Shown here: in pieces, positions 22,159 to 32,061 of the stretch
Layout of the letters: the number at the start of each line of letters is the position of its first letter
Position numbering within the stretch: position 1 is the stretch's first letter
Assembly: GCA_018821245.1 (NCBI GenBank)
Contig: JAHJMO010000032.1
Coordinates: forward strand, 1-38,870
Direction: 5' to 3'
DNA length: 38,870 bases
Source: Patescibacteria group bacterium
Lineage (GTDB): Bacteria > Patescibacteriota > Microgenomatia > UBA10105 > UBA927
Made by a program: the position numbers and the translations under genes
The notes under the pieces: model-generated
Seen by the model: the letters and a program-made list of their open reading frames with translations, nothing else
Database searches by the model: none
Told to the model about the DNA's origin: nothing

Positions 22159-24195
22159 ATGGAATTTCAACTGACGTCACCATTTGCCACGGCTGTAGAC
22201 CAGCAGAAAGCTATCGATAATCTTGTTCACGGCATTGAGGCGGGCGGCAAAGAACAAGTGCTCATGGGCGTGACAGGGAGCGGAAAAACCTTTACCATGG
22301 CCAACACGATTGCCTGTGTTCAACGTCCCACGCTTGTCATATCTCACAACAAAACGTTAGCAGCACAACTCTACCAGGAATTCCGTGATTTGTTTCCCCG
22401 TAATGCGGTATCCTACTTTGTCTCATACTACGATTATTACCAACCCGAAGCATATATTCCCCAAAGCGATACGTATATTGAGAAGGAAACGGAAATCAAC
22501 GAAGAGATAGACAAACTCAGGCTTTCGGCAACGACCAATTTACTTACCAGACCAGACACAATCGTTGTAGCGTCTGTGTCTTCTATCTATAATATAGGAT
22601 CCCCACGCGAATACGGAAAATTTGTTATGGAACTGAGCGTCGGCATGCGTGTTGCCAGATCACAGATTTTTGCAAGGCTCGTCGACCTGCAATACGAACG
22701 CAATAATATAAACTTCCGTCGGGGGACGTTCCGGGTTCGCGGTGAAACAATCGATCTGTTTCCTTCATATGAGGACAGCGTATTTCGTGTCATCGTGTCT
22801 GATGATACGGTTACATCTTTAGAAAAACGCAATGCTATAACCGGACAAAAAATGGAGGATCTCACATACATATGCTTCTATCCGGCCAAGCATTATATGA
22901 CCGATCCTAAAACATACAAAGAAGTGTTTGAGACCATTCGATCGGACTTGCAAATTCGCTCTCAGGAATTACAAAACCAGGGAAAAATCGTTGAAGAACA
23001 TAGACTACGACAGCGTGTAACCTATGATCTGGAAATGATTCAGGAAGTTGGGTATGTCAACGGTATCGAGAATTATTCCCGATATTTTGACGGCAGGAAT
23101 CCCGGTGATCCGCCAAATACGCTTTTGGATTATTTTAAAGAAGCAGGGTTACGGCATTTCAACAGTCCCTCCTCGTGGCTTCTTTTTATCGACGAATCCC
23201 ACATGACGGTTCCCCAAATACGCGGCATGTATAACGGCGACAGAAGCAGAAAGCAGACGCTTATCGACTACGGGTTTCGCCTGCCGGCTGCATTAGACAA
23301 CCGGCCGCTTCGTTTTGACGAATTCATGAGAAAAATTCCGCAAACGATTTATGTATCAGCCACTCCTGATGATTGGGAAATCGAACGGGCGCTCCAAAGC
23401 TCACGGCAAATCAGATCCGCACCTCGCAATGGTATTGTTGAGCAACTTGTACGCCCAACCGGTTTAGTCGATCCGGAAGTAACTGTAAAATCGTCTGAAG
23501 GCCAAATCGAGGATCTTATCTCCGAAATAACCAAACGCGCCGATCACGGTGAGCGTGTACTTGTGACCACGCTGACCAAAACCATGGCAGAAGATTTGTC
23601 CCGTTATTTGGAGTCTAAAGGTATACGCACCCATTACCTTCACTCGGACGTCAAAACGCTTGACCGTACAACCATCTTGAGTGACCTGCGGCGTGGTAGT
23701 TACGATGTCATTATCGGCGTTAACCTTCTTCGGGAAGGTCTTGATTTGCCTGAAGTTTCGCTTGTTGCGATTCTTGATGCTGATAAAGAAGGATTCCTGC
23801 GTAGCAAAATTAGCCTTATTCAAACAATGGGCCGTGCTTCACGCCATATACGCGGATCTGTCATTCTCTACGCCGCCCGCGTCACGCAGGCGATGCGCGA
23901 CGCTGTGGAAGAGATAGGGAGGAGGAGAAATATACAACGTGCATATAACAAAAAGCATCACGTAATACCAAAGACAGTGGAAAAGCCTATCCGATCCCCT
24001 CTCGTTTCAGACACTGATGCTGCACGTAATCGGATGCAAACATTGCCTACAAAAGAGGAATTTAACGCTCTTACACCGAATGAAAAAAATAAACAAATTG
24101 CCAAACTTACAACGTACATGCGTCAGGCCGGACGAAATTTAGATTTTGAGCTTGCGCTTCGCATTAAAAACCTCATTGCCTCTCTCACCAGATAA
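22159..24195 (+). CDS. uvrB: Excinuclease ABC subunit B
   Basis: The damage-verifying helicase of nucleotide excision repair. Walker A GVTGSGKT is at 37-44; the beta-hairpin region with YFVSYYDYYQPEAYIPQSDT, the ATPase motif SSWLLFIDESH, helicase motifs SATPDDWE, TTLTKTMAEDLSRYL, GVNLLREGLDLPEVSLVAIL and QTMGRASRH are all present. The C-terminal UVR motif (EFNALTPNEKNKQIAKLTT... through FELALRIKNLI) binds UvrC. The length of 678 aa is normal. It reads directly toward uvrA. Confidence 0.98.
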   Translation: MEFQLTSPFATAVDQQKAIDNLVHGIEAGGKEQVLMGVTGSGKTFTMANTIACVQRPTLVISHNKTLAAQLYQEFRDLFPRNAVSYFVSYYDYYQPEAYIPQSDTYIEKETEINEEIDKLRLSATTNLLTRPDTIVVASVSSIYNIGSPREYGKFVMELSVGMRVARSQIFARLVDLQYERNNINFRRGTFRVRGETIDLFPSYEDSVFRVIVSDDTVTSLEKRNAITGQKMEDLTYICFYPAKHYMTDPKTYKEVFETIRSDLQIRSQELQNQGKIVEEHRLRQRVTYDLEMIQEVGYVNGIENYSRYFDGRNPGDPPNTLLDYFKEAGLRHFNSPSSWLLFIDESHMTVPQIRGMYNGDRSRKQTLIDYGFRLPAALDNRPLRFDEFMRKIPQTIYVSATPDDWEIERALQSSRQIRSAPRNGIVEQLVRPTGLVDPEVTVKSSEGQIEDLISEITKRADHGERVLVTTLTKTMAEDLSRYLESKGIRTHYLHSDVKTLDRTTILSDLRRGSYDVIIGVNLLREGLDLPEVSLVAILDADKEGFLRSKISLIQTMGRASRHIRGSVILYAARVTQAMRDAVEEIGRRRNIQRAYNKKHHVIPKTVEKPIRSPLVSDTDAARNRMQTLPTKEEFNALTPNEKNKQIAKLTTYMRQAGRNLDFELALRIKNLIASLTR

Positions 24196-24201
24196 GTGCG
24201 G

Positions 24202-24207
24202 TATAAT
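24202..24207 (+). promoter_or_regulatory. -10 box upstream of uvrA
   Basis: A perfect TATAAT, preceded by TGCGG, lies 47 nt before the uvrA ATG in the uvrB-uvrA gap. No good -35 is at normal distance, so it may be an internal promoter of the extended -10 type. Confidence 0.35.
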
Positions 24208-24254
24208 AGGCTTGCCCCGGAATATCCGAGGAATTTTGGCTTTGTGGAATACTT

Positions 24255-27224
24255 ATGGATGAAATTATTATTCGCGGTGCGAGACAACATAATCTCAAGA
24301 ATATCAACCTTGAGCTTCCGAAGAATAAGCTCATCGTTTTTACCGGCTTATCCGGCTCGGGTAAGTCATCGATGGCGTTTGATACGATTTATGCAGAAGG
24401 TCAGAGACGATACGTGGAATCACTCTCTTCGTATGCTCGACAATTTCTGGGTGTTATGGATAAACCGGACGTCGACGCTATAGAAGGGTTATCTCCTGCT
24501 ATCTCTATCGATCAGAAGTCACGTTCGCATAACCCCAGATCAACCGTCGGAACGGTTACGGAAATATACGACTATCTTCGTCTATTGTTTGCACGAATTG
24601 GTCACCCGCATTGCCCGAACTGCCGGAAGGAAATCTCCAGGCAGTCCAGCCAGCAAATCGTGGATTCGGTAATGAATCTTATACGCTCAAGCCTACAACT
24701 GCAAAAAAAGCCGTATGTTCGTTTGTTTCTGTTGGCTCCGATTGTACGCGACAGAAAGGGAGAATTTTCCGGTCTTCTGGATAACTTGCGTGCCAAGGGA
24801 TTTCGGAACATACGCATTGACGGCCGATACGTCAATCTGGATGAGGAAATTATTCTTATTAAAACAAACAAACATACCATTGATGTCGTGTGTGACACAA
24901 TGAGCATCGACAAATCACATAGTAAACGAACAAGCGCTCACAATCCCGTGACTCAAAAGTCACCTATCGTCTCCCGAATAAACGATGCCGTAGAACAATC
25001 CTTGGAGCTTTCGGACGGATTAGTCATAGCAAGCGAGATACTCGATGCATCGTTTACCGTTCCTACAAAACCGAAAACGTGGACGGACCACATATTTTCG
25101 GAAAAATTCGCTTGTCCTGCCTGCAATATATCATTGCCGGAAATCGAACCACGATCCTTTTCATTTAATTCCCCGCACGGAGCCTGCAGCCAATGCACCG
25201 GTTTAGGAACTATAACGACCGTCAATCCGCAAGCAGTTATAAACCCGAACCTTTCAATAACCGAGGGAGGAATTTTGCCCTTTGCGAAAATATTCATGCA
25301 TGATACGTGGTATGCCCGCGTAATTATGACCGTTGCCCAAAAATACGGAATTGACGTACGGGCGCCGCTTAAGAATCTCACTGATGAGCAACGAAATATA
25401 TTGCTCTATGGAACGGACAATACGGTTCACACCGTTCATGGCACAAACAGATTTGGCGAGGAGACCCGCATAGAAGAGACATTTGACGGAATTGTGGCGG
25501 AACTCGAAAACCGTTACAAAGAAACAGATTCCGAATACGCCGCCTCTGCTATTGAGCGGTACATGTACACGCAAACGTGCCATTCGTGTAACGGAAAAAG
25601 GCTCAAAAAAGAATCGCTCACAATCACCGTCGATGGATCATCCATTGCTGATGTATCGGATATGTCCATTAGAGACGCGCTTGAGTGGGCAGGTGACATT
25701 GAGAAGCGTAAATGCAGCAGTAACTCAGGGTACGAATCTGTCGTTGCCAAACCGATTGTGAAGGAAATCGGTTCGCGATTAAGCTTTCTTAATAACGTCG
25801 GCCTCGATTACCTGACCCTTTCAAGAAGCGCACAAACACTCTCGGGAGGAGAAGCGCAACGAATACGGCTGGCATCACAAATTGGTTCAGGATTGACGGG
25901 TGTCTTGTATATTTTGGATGAACCATCCATCGGACTTCATCAGCGGGACAACAAGCGACTCATTCGAACTCTTGAGGAGTTGAGAAATCTCGGTAACACC
26001 GTTATCGTCGTTGAGCATGATCGGGAAATGATAGAATCAGCCGATCATCTTGTAGATTTTGGCCCCGGGGCAGGTAAACACGGAGGTGCCGTTGTCACAC
26101 AAGGGACTGTAAGGGAGGTCAAAAAGCATCCAACGTCTATTACTGCCAAATACCTGACCGGGAAGCGTACTGTCTCACGCTCTCCCTTTGCACAGTCGAA
26201 ATTTGAACCGAATGGGAGCATTCGACTCGTTGGAGCACGCAAAAATAATCTCAAAAATATTTCCGTAGCATTTCCATTGGGAAAGCTTATCTGCGTTTCG
26301 GGAGTATCCGGAAGCGGCAAATCCTCACTAATCGTAGAAACGCTTTATCCGGCGATACGTAAGGCTACTCTGGGAATTTCCAATCCTGAAACAGATATAA
26401 ATGATGCGATAGAAGGAGCAGACTTCATTGATAAAGCAGTCCTTATTGATCAGTCTCCTATAGGCAGAACACCGAGAAGCAATCCTGCCACCTATACCGG
26501 TGTTTTTACATACATACGGGAAATTTTTTCCGTCCTTCCGGAATCGAAAATCCGCGGATACAATCCGGGACGATTTTCCTTTAATGTCAAATCCGGCAGA
26601 TGCGAAGCTTGCGAAGGAGAAGGGCAAAGAAAAATCGAAATGCAATTTCTGGCAGATGTCTATGTCACGTGCGACGTGTGTCACGGCAAAAGATATAACA
26701 ATGAAACGCTGGAAGTCACTTATCATAACAAAAATATCGCACAAGTTTTGAACATGACCGTTGATGATGCAAAAGATATGTTTCATAATCATCCTCATGT
26801 TGCGAAAGTTTTGCAAACTATTGTCGATGTAGGGCTGGGATACATTCATTTAGGTCAGCCTGCGCCCACGCTTTCCGGCGGAGAGGCGCAACGGGTCAAG
26901 CTCGCTACGGAACTCTCGCGCAAATCTACCGGTCGCACGCTATACATTTTGGACGAACCCACAACCGGCTTGCATTTCGCAGACTTGGAAAAACTTCTTC
27001 AGGTTCTAGGCCGCTTGACATGTTCCGGCAATACAGTCATCGTAATAGAACATAATCTTGACATTCTAAAAAACGCAGACTGGATTATTGATCTGGGCCC
27101 TGAAGGCGGAGATGATGGCGGACAAGTGGTAGCGAGCGGAACTCCGCGGGACGTATCGCAGAACAGCTCTTCTTATACAGGTAAATTCTTAAAGGAAGTG
27201 ATGCGTTCGCATACACGCATATGA
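24255..27224 (+). CDS. uvrA: Excinuclease ABC subunit A
   Basis: The damage-sensing ABC ATPase of excision repair, 989 aa. Two ATPase cassettes are present: Walker A GLSGSGKSS near residue 33 with signature LSGGEAQRIRLASQIGSGL and Walker B VLYILDEPSIGLHQRD, and Walker A GVSGSGKSS (about residue 686) with LSGGEAQRVKLATELS and LYILDEPTTGLHFADL. Zinc modules are visible as CPNC (first), CPAC/CSQC, CHSC and CEAC/CDVC pairs. All are intact. It overlaps the transglutaminase-like gene by 4 bp (ATGA). Confidence 0.98.
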   Translation: MDEIIIRGARQHNLKNINLELPKNKLIVFTGLSGSGKSSMAFDTIYAEGQRRYVESLSSYARQFLGVMDKPDVDAIEGLSPAISIDQKSRSHNPRSTVGTVTEIYDYLRLLFARIGHPHCPNCRKEISRQSSQQIVDSVMNLIRSSLQLQKKPYVRLFLLAPIVRDRKGEFSGLLDNLRAKGFRNIRIDGRYVNLDEEIILIKTNKHTIDVVCDTMSIDKSHSKRTSAHNPVTQKSPIVSRINDAVEQSLELSDGLVIASEILDASFTVPTKPKTWTDHIFSEKFACPACNISLPEIEPRSFSFNSPHGACSQCTGLGTITTVNPQAVINPNLSITEGGILPFAKIFMHDTWYARVIMTVAQKYGIDVRAPLKNLTDEQRNILLYGTDNTVHTVHGTNRFGEETRIEETFDGIVAELENRYKETDSEYAASAIERYMYTQTCHSCNGKRLKKESLTITVDGSSIADVSDMSIRDALEWAGDIEKRKCSSNSGYESVVAKPIVKEIGSRLSFLNNVGLDYLTLSRSAQTLSGGEAQRIRLASQIGSGLTGVLYILDEPSIGLHQRDNKRLIRTLEELRNLGNTVIVVEHDREMIESADHLVDFGPGAGKHGGAVVTQGTVREVKKHPTSITAKYLTGKRTVSRSPFAQSKFEPNGSIRLVGARKNNLKNISVAFPLGKLICVSGVSGSGKSSLIVETLYPAIRKATLGISNPETDINDAIEGADFIDKAVLIDQSPIGRTPRSNPATYTGVFTYIREIFSVLPESKIRGYNPGRFSFNVKSGRCEACEGEGQRKIEMQFLADVYVTCDVCHGKRYNNETLEVTYHNKNIAQVLNMTVDDAKDMFHNHPHVAKVLQTIVDVGLGYIHLGQPAPTLSGGEAQRVKLATELSRKSTGRTLYILDEPTTGLHFADLEKLLQVLGRLTCSGNTVIVIEHNLDILKNADWIIDLGPEGGDDGGQVVASGTPRDVSQNSSSYTGKFLKEVMRSHTRI

Positions 27225-29044
27225 AGGAGACTCTTTGTAAACTATTTTTGCGTATTGTCCTTTCGGTATGTGTGTTTTTTTGTTTCGGTAGCCCAAAGGC
27301 GTATGCATCCGGAGAGTTTCAGGCAAACTACGATGTGCAATACGCTATCTCCCCTAAAGGCATAACCATAGTCACACAACACGTGACCCTTACAAATAAA
27401 CTGTCAAATTTTTATCCCCGTCAATATGCTATACGCATCGACAGCGTGAAGATTGGCAATGTTATAGCTTATGACGACGGGGGCGTCATCACTCCTGTCA
27501 TTACTCAGGATGGCCAAAAAACCGAAATACAATTGACGTTTAATACACAAGTTATCGGCATCGATAAGGAACTACGCTTTACGCTGCGATACGAAAACGG
27601 CGATGTCGTCACAAAAAACGGCAGTATATGGGAAATCCAAATTCCCGGAATCACCGACGATTCCGATATTACGCAGTATACAGTATCACTAAACGTTCCA
27701 CCGACATTCGGACCAAATGCGTATATGACACCACTTCCGTCTTCCGGGCAAAAATGGACCAGGGAGCAATTAATTCATGGAGGTATCTCCGCGGCGTACG
27801 GAGAAAAACAGAATTATATTCTTTCACTTTTTTATCATATATCAAACCCGCAGGTTATCGATCGCGCAGTGGAAATCGCACTTCCATCCGACAGTCCCTA
27901 TCAAAAAGTGGCGATTCAGTCAATCACTCCGAAGCCGCAAAATATTGTGCGGGATGAAGACGGCAATTGGCTTGCCAGGTATGCACTTTCTCCCATGCAA
28001 CAGCTCGACATAAAAGCGGAGCTGGCAATACAAATCTATTTGCGTGCACAAGAGGACGTTCCCTCCGGGAACATAGATACGTCAAAGTATCTGGCGCCTA
28101 TGAAATATTGGGAAACCACTGACCCGCGGATTATTGAATTATCTCAATCTTTACGCACACCTCGACAGGTATATAACTATGTTGTACGCACGTTATCATA
28201 TGACTATAATCGGGTGACCCAGCCGTTTGAACGCAAGGGCGCACTTGCCGCACTTAGTAATCCCGATAACTCACTGTGTTCGGAGTTTACCGATTTGTTT
28301 ATCGCTCTGGCGCGGGCTTCGGGTATTCCTTCACGGGAAGTCGTTGGGTATGCATATACGACGAATACGCGCCTTCGTCCGCTTTCTCTTGTGGAGGACA
28401 TTTTACACGCGTGGCCCGAATATTATGATTTTGATAAAAAACTTTGGATCCCCATCGATCCCACATGGGCAAATACAACCGGAGGCGTAAACTATTTTGA
28501 CAAACTCGATTATAACCATATTGTTTTTGCTCACCGTGGGTTATCCAGCGAGTATCCGTATCCTGCCGGATATTACCGGCGCACAGAAAAAAAAGATAAA
28601 GACATCAGCGTCACGTTCTCCGACCATTCGTTTGCAATACCCGAGCCGAAAATCAACGTTATATTCCAGTTGCCAAATACAATCACAGCGGGTTTTGCAT
28701 CACAAGGCACGTTGATCGTAGAAAATCAAACTTCGGTGAGCAATCCTGGTGTATCAATATACGTAGAGTCTCCGGATGTAGGCATTATGAAAAAATTCGA
28801 CAATCAATACTTTCCTCCGTTATCCAATATGGCATTCACAATCAATCTTCCGGCCCTCCCATATACGTATCACAAAGATATTGCCATTACCGCCAATGTT
28901 AATGAGCAAAAACATTCACATGTTGTCCATGTTCAGCCGATGTATGGAGTTGTGATTGCGTGTGTCATCGTCCTTCTGGTGACAGGTTTGTTCATCGTTG
29001 TTTTACTAAAGAAATTTCCATGGAAAAAATCAAAAAAACGTTGA
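27221..29044 (+). CDS. Membrane-anchored transglutaminase-like protein
   Basis: An exported protein of 607 aa with unknown substrate. A signal peptide covers about residues 1-29 (hydrophobic LFLRIVLSVCVFFCFG, then a cleavage-like AYA-SGEF). The N-terminal 270 residues look like beta-sandwich domains. The transglutaminase-like core carries Cys353 (NSLCSEFTDLFIALARASGI), His396 (LHAWPEYY) and Asp413 (IPIDPTW), the complete papain-like triad. A C-terminal helix (GVVIACVIVLLVTGLFIVVLL) followed by KKFPWKKSKKR anchors it with a basic tail inside. It may be a protease, amidase or cross-linker. Its place between uvrA and uvrC looks like operon packing rather than a repair role. Confidence 0.9.
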   Translation: MKETLCKLFLRIVLSVCVFFCFGSPKAYASGEFQANYDVQYAISPKGITIVTQHVTLTNKLSNFYPRQYAIRIDSVKIGNVIAYDDGGVITPVITQDGQKTEIQLTFNTQVIGIDKELRFTLRYENGDVVTKNGSIWEIQIPGITDDSDITQYTVSLNVPPTFGPNAYMTPLPSSGQKWTREQLIHGGISAAYGEKQNYILSLFYHISNPQVIDRAVEIALPSDSPYQKVAIQSITPKPQNIVRDEDGNWLARYALSPMQQLDIKAELAIQIYLRAQEDVPSGNIDTSKYLAPMKYWETTDPRIIELSQSLRTPRQVYNYVVRTLSYDYNRVTQPFERKGALAALSNPDNSLCSEFTDLFIALARASGIPSREVVGYAYTTNTRLRPLSLVEDILHAWPEYYDFDKKLWIPIDPTWANTTGGVNYFDKLDYNHIVFAHRGLSSEYPYPAGYYRRTEKKDKDISVTFSDHSFAIPEPKINVIFQLPNTITAGFASQGTLIVENQTSVSNPGVSIYVESPDVGIMKKFDNQYFPPLSNMAFTINLPALPYTYHKDIAITANVNEQKHSHVVHVQPMYGVVIACVIVLLVTGLFIVVLLKKFPWKKSKKR

Positions 29045-30348
29045 GAAGCATCCCTCATTGTCCCGGCGTCTATATCTATAAAGATAATTGCGGCAATATT
29101 CTGTATGTTGGTAAAGCAGTGGATTTATCCAGACGGGTACATCATTATTTTAGTGCCTCTACCAAGCAGTTTCCAAAACTATCCCATCTTGTAGAACAGA
29201 TTTCTTCAATCGAAATCCGCAAAACGGTAAGCGAATTTGACGCTCTGATTCTTGAATCCCAACTCATCCGCCGCTGTCAGCCCAAGTACAACGCCATAGC
29301 AAAAGACGACAAAAGCCACTTGTATGTGCTTTTGATGCTTTCTGAAGAGCTTCCCCATGTCACGTTGGTCAGAAAAACAGAACTTCCACCCCGCAGAAAG
29401 GATTATTGGTTTGGCCCATTTCAATCAGCGAGGACTGCGCGATATTTGCTCCGCACTATTCGCCAAAGCACGCCGTTCTGCACGCAAAAACGGAGAGACG
29501 GGCACCCGTGTTTTTACTGCCTCTTGGGCATGTGCAACCCTTGTCCGTCTGTCATATCGCGCATGAGCGATATACGCGACAGAAAACAGTCTGTCGCCCG
29601 ATATCGCAAAAACATTCTCCGTCTTCGGGACATTCTCATGGGAAAATCAACCGCAGTGATCAGGCAAATGAACCGGTCATTGTCTCTCTATATATCCTCC
29701 GAATCGTATGAAGAAGCTTCGTTTTTGCAAAAACAAATTCATGCGCTCAATATGATGCTTGCCCATCGGTATAGTTCCGGAAGCGATATACAAAGCGAAG
29801 AAGTGCCCGCAGACGATCGCGGACGCATACGCATAAACGGCCTTAAGAATATTCTGGAGCAATTCTTTCCCGATATTAAGAAACTTAACCGCATTGAATG
29901 CGTCGATATTTCCCATACGTTCGGAACGTATGCCGCAGGGTCGATTATTGTTTTTTCCCAAGGCCTCCCAAACACCTCTGAATATCGGCGTTTCCGAATA
30001 CGCGGATTGCTGCGGCAAAATGATGTTGCGATGATGCGTGAAGTAATCTCACGCCGTTTAACGCATAAAGACTGGCCCCTCCCTGATCTTTTTGTCGTGG
30101 ACGGAGGAAAAGCCCAAGTTCAGGCTGTCCTCTCGATACTTGAACAAAACGAACTAAATATTCCGACTATAGGGCTCGCGAAGCACTATGAAGATATTGT
30201 CCTAAAAGACAGCTCTTCGTTCCGAACCATTCGCATTCTGCCTGCTCACCCGGCACTTCACCTTCTAATGCATCTTCGCGATGAGGCCCATCGGTTTGCC
30301 GTATTCTATCATCGTCGCATGCGGACTGCTGAGTGGATCAGAACGTGA
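29020..30348 (+). CDS. uvrC: Excinuclease ABC subunit C, lacking the C-terminal HhH region
   Basis: Makes both incisions in excision repair. The GIY-YIG domain (CPGVYIYKDNCGNILYVGKA, then catalytic Glu in ALILESQLIRRCQPKYN), a UVR motif (SSESYEEASFLQKQIHALN) and the RNase-H-like nuclease domain (IECVDISHTFG, LFVVDGGKAQVQAV, RDEAHRFAVFYHRR) are present. The protein ends about 10 residues after this last motif at 442 aa, whereas E. coli UvrC has 610 aa with a tandem HhH DNA-binding domain. The stop is a normal end and the next gene follows at once. The start ATG at 29020 overlaps the preceding gene by 25 bp. Confidence 0.95.
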   Translation: MEKIKKTLRSIPHCPGVYIYKDNCGNILYVGKAVDLSRRVHHYFSASTKQFPKLSHLVEQISSIEIRKTVSEFDALILESQLIRRCQPKYNAIAKDDKSHLYVLLMLSEELPHVTLVRKTELPPRRKDYWFGPFQSARTARYLLRTIRQSTPFCTQKRRDGHPCFYCLLGMCNPCPSVISRMSDIRDRKQSVARYRKNILRLRDILMGKSTAVIRQMNRSLSLYISSESYEEASFLQKQIHALNMMLAHRYSSGSDIQSEEVPADDRGRIRINGLKNILEQFFPDIKKLNRIECVDISHTFGTYAAGSIIVFSQGLPNTSEYRRFRIRGLLRQNDVAMMREVISRRLTHKDWPLPDLFVVDGGKAQVQAVLSILEQNELNIPTIGLAKHYEDIVLKDSSSFRTIRILPAHPALHLLMHLRDEAHRFAVFYHRRMRTAEWIRT

Positions 30349-30395
30349 GGCACGTTGACCGGCCTGCCTTCTATCTGATACCATCAGACGCATAC

Positions 30396-30800
30396 ATGAA
30401 ACATTTTGTCAGAATGTTAATGTTCAGCGTATTTTCCCTTTGGATAACAAGCGAACTTCTGCCTACATTGACCATAAGTGGAGGCATTCAGAACATTCTC
30501 TCAACGGGTATAGCCTTAAGCTTTCTTATGTTATTTGTCAGACCGCTTCTTAAAATTCTTTTCATACCCATCAACGTATTAACGCTTGGCTTTTTTTCGT
30601 GGTCTATCAACGTCATTGTTGTGTATATCCTCACGCTTCTTGTCCCTGCTATACAAGTACATGCGTGGATGTTTCCGGGGATTTCGTGGGGCGGGTTTGT
30701 GATCCCGCCGATCCATCTTTCATACTTCGCATCACTAATCTTTACGTCTCTTGTCCTTTCATCAGTCCTAAACGTGTTATACAGTATTAGCGAAGATTGA
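30396..30800 (+). CDS. Small four-helix membrane protein (phage-holin/Mycobact_4_TM-like)
   Basis: A 134-aa membrane protein with four predicted helices: FVRMLMFSVFSLWITSEL, ILSTGIALSFLMLFVRPLL, ILFIPINVLTLGFFSWSINV with VYILTLLV, and YFASLIFTSLVLSSVLNV. The spacing and the RPLLKILFIPINVLTLGFF segment match the small family annotated as phage holin family in many bacteria; it is not evidence of a prophage. The ATG at 30396 gives the standard N-terminus MKHFVR; a GTG at 30345 overlapping the uvrC stop is another possible start. Function is unknown. Confidence 0.8.
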   Translation: MKHFVRMLMFSVFSLWITSELLPTLTISGGIQNILSTGIALSFLMLFVRPLLKILFIPINVLTLGFFSWSINVIVVYILTLLVPAIQVHAWMFPGISWGGFVIPPIHLSYFASLIFTSLVLSSVLNVLYSISED

Positions 30801-30807
30801 GTGTCTT

Positions 30808-31818
30808 ATGAAAAAACGCACAGGAAACACACGGATTGTCTGCATTGGAGGCGGCACAGGAACCTTCGTGACGCTACGCGGTCTTAAAAAATATCCGTGC
30901 CAGCTATCTGCTATCGTAACAATGAGCGACAGCGGCGGCAGCAATAAAAGGATTCGTGACGAGTTCGGCCTCCTTCCTACATCCGACATTCGTCAATGCT
31001 TCATAGCTCTTTCTGATGAAAACGGCGGTGTAGGAATACTTCGTCGGTTATTTATGTACCGATTTGAAAAAGGAACCGGAATTTCCGGCATGACATTCGG
31101 AAATCTTTTTATGGCCGCACTTTCCGACATTGCCGGTTCTCAAAAAGAAGCCATACAACAAACGGGGAAGGTGCTTCGCATCCACGGAAAAGTAATCCCT
31201 GTATCATTTACAAACACCAATCTCGCAGCTACATATGATGACGGTCACGTTGTCGGAGAAGAACATCTTATAGATGAACCGCCGCACGACGGGCGTATGC
31301 ACATTACGGATATTTACCTCAAACCAAAAGCAGAGGCTAATCCCGATGCCCTCGCCGCCATAGAAAAGGCCGTTCTTATAGTTTTGGGGCCCGGCGATCT
31401 GTACACAAGCGTTATACCGAATTTTCTCGTTTCGGGCATACCAGGTGCGCTCCGCCGGTCAAAAGCTGTCGTTGTGTATGTATTGAACCTCATGACTAAA
31501 TACGGACAAACATACGGCTTTACAGCTCAGGACCACATTCGCGTCCTGACGAAATATATCAATCGTTATCCGGACGTAGTGCTTATAAATAACGCACCCC
31601 TTCCTCATCACGCGCTAACCCTTTATGCTAAAAATCACGAATATCCCGTAGTTGACGATATCCCGACGCATGCTACATACAATGTCATACGGGCCAATCT
31701 AGTCAGTCAACATGTGTACTCAAAAGCATCCAGCGATGCGCTCGTACGCAGCCTCATTCGGCATGACAGTGAAAAGATTGCCAAGACACTCATATCGATA
31801 GAGCAAAGGAGGAAATAA
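30808..31818 (+). CDS. yvcK: YvcK-family gluconeogenesis factor (CofD-like fold)
   Basis: The family has a Rossmann-like CofD fold that binds UDP-sugars and in Bacillus is needed for growth on gluconeogenic carbon sources and for envelope homeostasis. It begins RIVCIGGGTGTFVTLRGLK; IVTMSDSGGSNKRIRDEFG, LPTSDIRQCFIALSD, FGNLFMAALSDIAGSQKEAI, GKVIPVSF, LIVLGPGDLYTSVIPNFLV and YVLNLMTKYGQTYGFTAQDH are all present. The length of 336 aa is typical. It lies 7 bp after the small membrane protein and 2 bp before secG. Confidence 0.95.
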   Translation: MKKRTGNTRIVCIGGGTGTFVTLRGLKKYPCQLSAIVTMSDSGGSNKRIRDEFGLLPTSDIRQCFIALSDENGGVGILRRLFMYRFEKGTGISGMTFGNLFMAALSDIAGSQKEAIQQTGKVLRIHGKVIPVSFTNTNLAATYDDGHVVGEEHLIDEPPHDGRMHITDIYLKPKAEANPDALAAIEKAVLIVLGPGDLYTSVIPNFLVSGIPGALRRSKAVVVYVLNLMTKYGQTYGFTAQDHIRVLTKYINRYPDVVLINNAPLPHHALTLYAKNHEYPVVDDIPTHATYNVIRANLVSQHVYSKASSDALVRSLIRHDSEKIAKTLISIEQRRK

Positions 31819-31820
31819 TT

Positions 31821-32036
31821 ATGAAAACATTCGTGATATTCGCTCAAATTATCGTCGCCGTGATTCTTTCTGTTCTCGTATTACTGCAATCTAGTAAAGG
31901 TGGGCTTGGAAATACATTCGGCTCCTTGGATTTTTATCGAACACGAAGAGGAGCAGAAAAAGTCGTTTTTTTGGGCACAATTATCTTTGCAGTAATATTT
32001 CTCATGCTGTCTATTGTCAATCTTTTAATTCAATAA
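31821..32036 (+). CDS. secG: Protein translocase subunit SecG
   Basis: The small SecYEG component: two membrane helices (FVIFAQIIVAVILSVLVLLQ and VVFLGTIIFAVIFLMLSIVN) joined by the cytoplasmic loop SSKGGLGNTFGS, in which the SKGGLG-type motif is the family signature. The length of 71 aa is normal for this family. It has a strong Shine-Dalgarno sequence (AAAGGAGG) overlapping the end of yvcK. Confidence 0.94.
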   Translation: MKTFVIFAQIIVAVILSVLVLLQSSKGGLGNTFGSLDFYRTRRGAEKVVFLGTIIFAVIFLMLSIVNLLIQ

Positions 32037-32061
32037 TAGGCAGGTATGATCTTTGTATTGT

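Noticed and set aside
30396-30800. Prophage signal from a holin-like protein
   Set aside because: No other phage gene is nearby, and this small membrane family is a common chromosomal gene.
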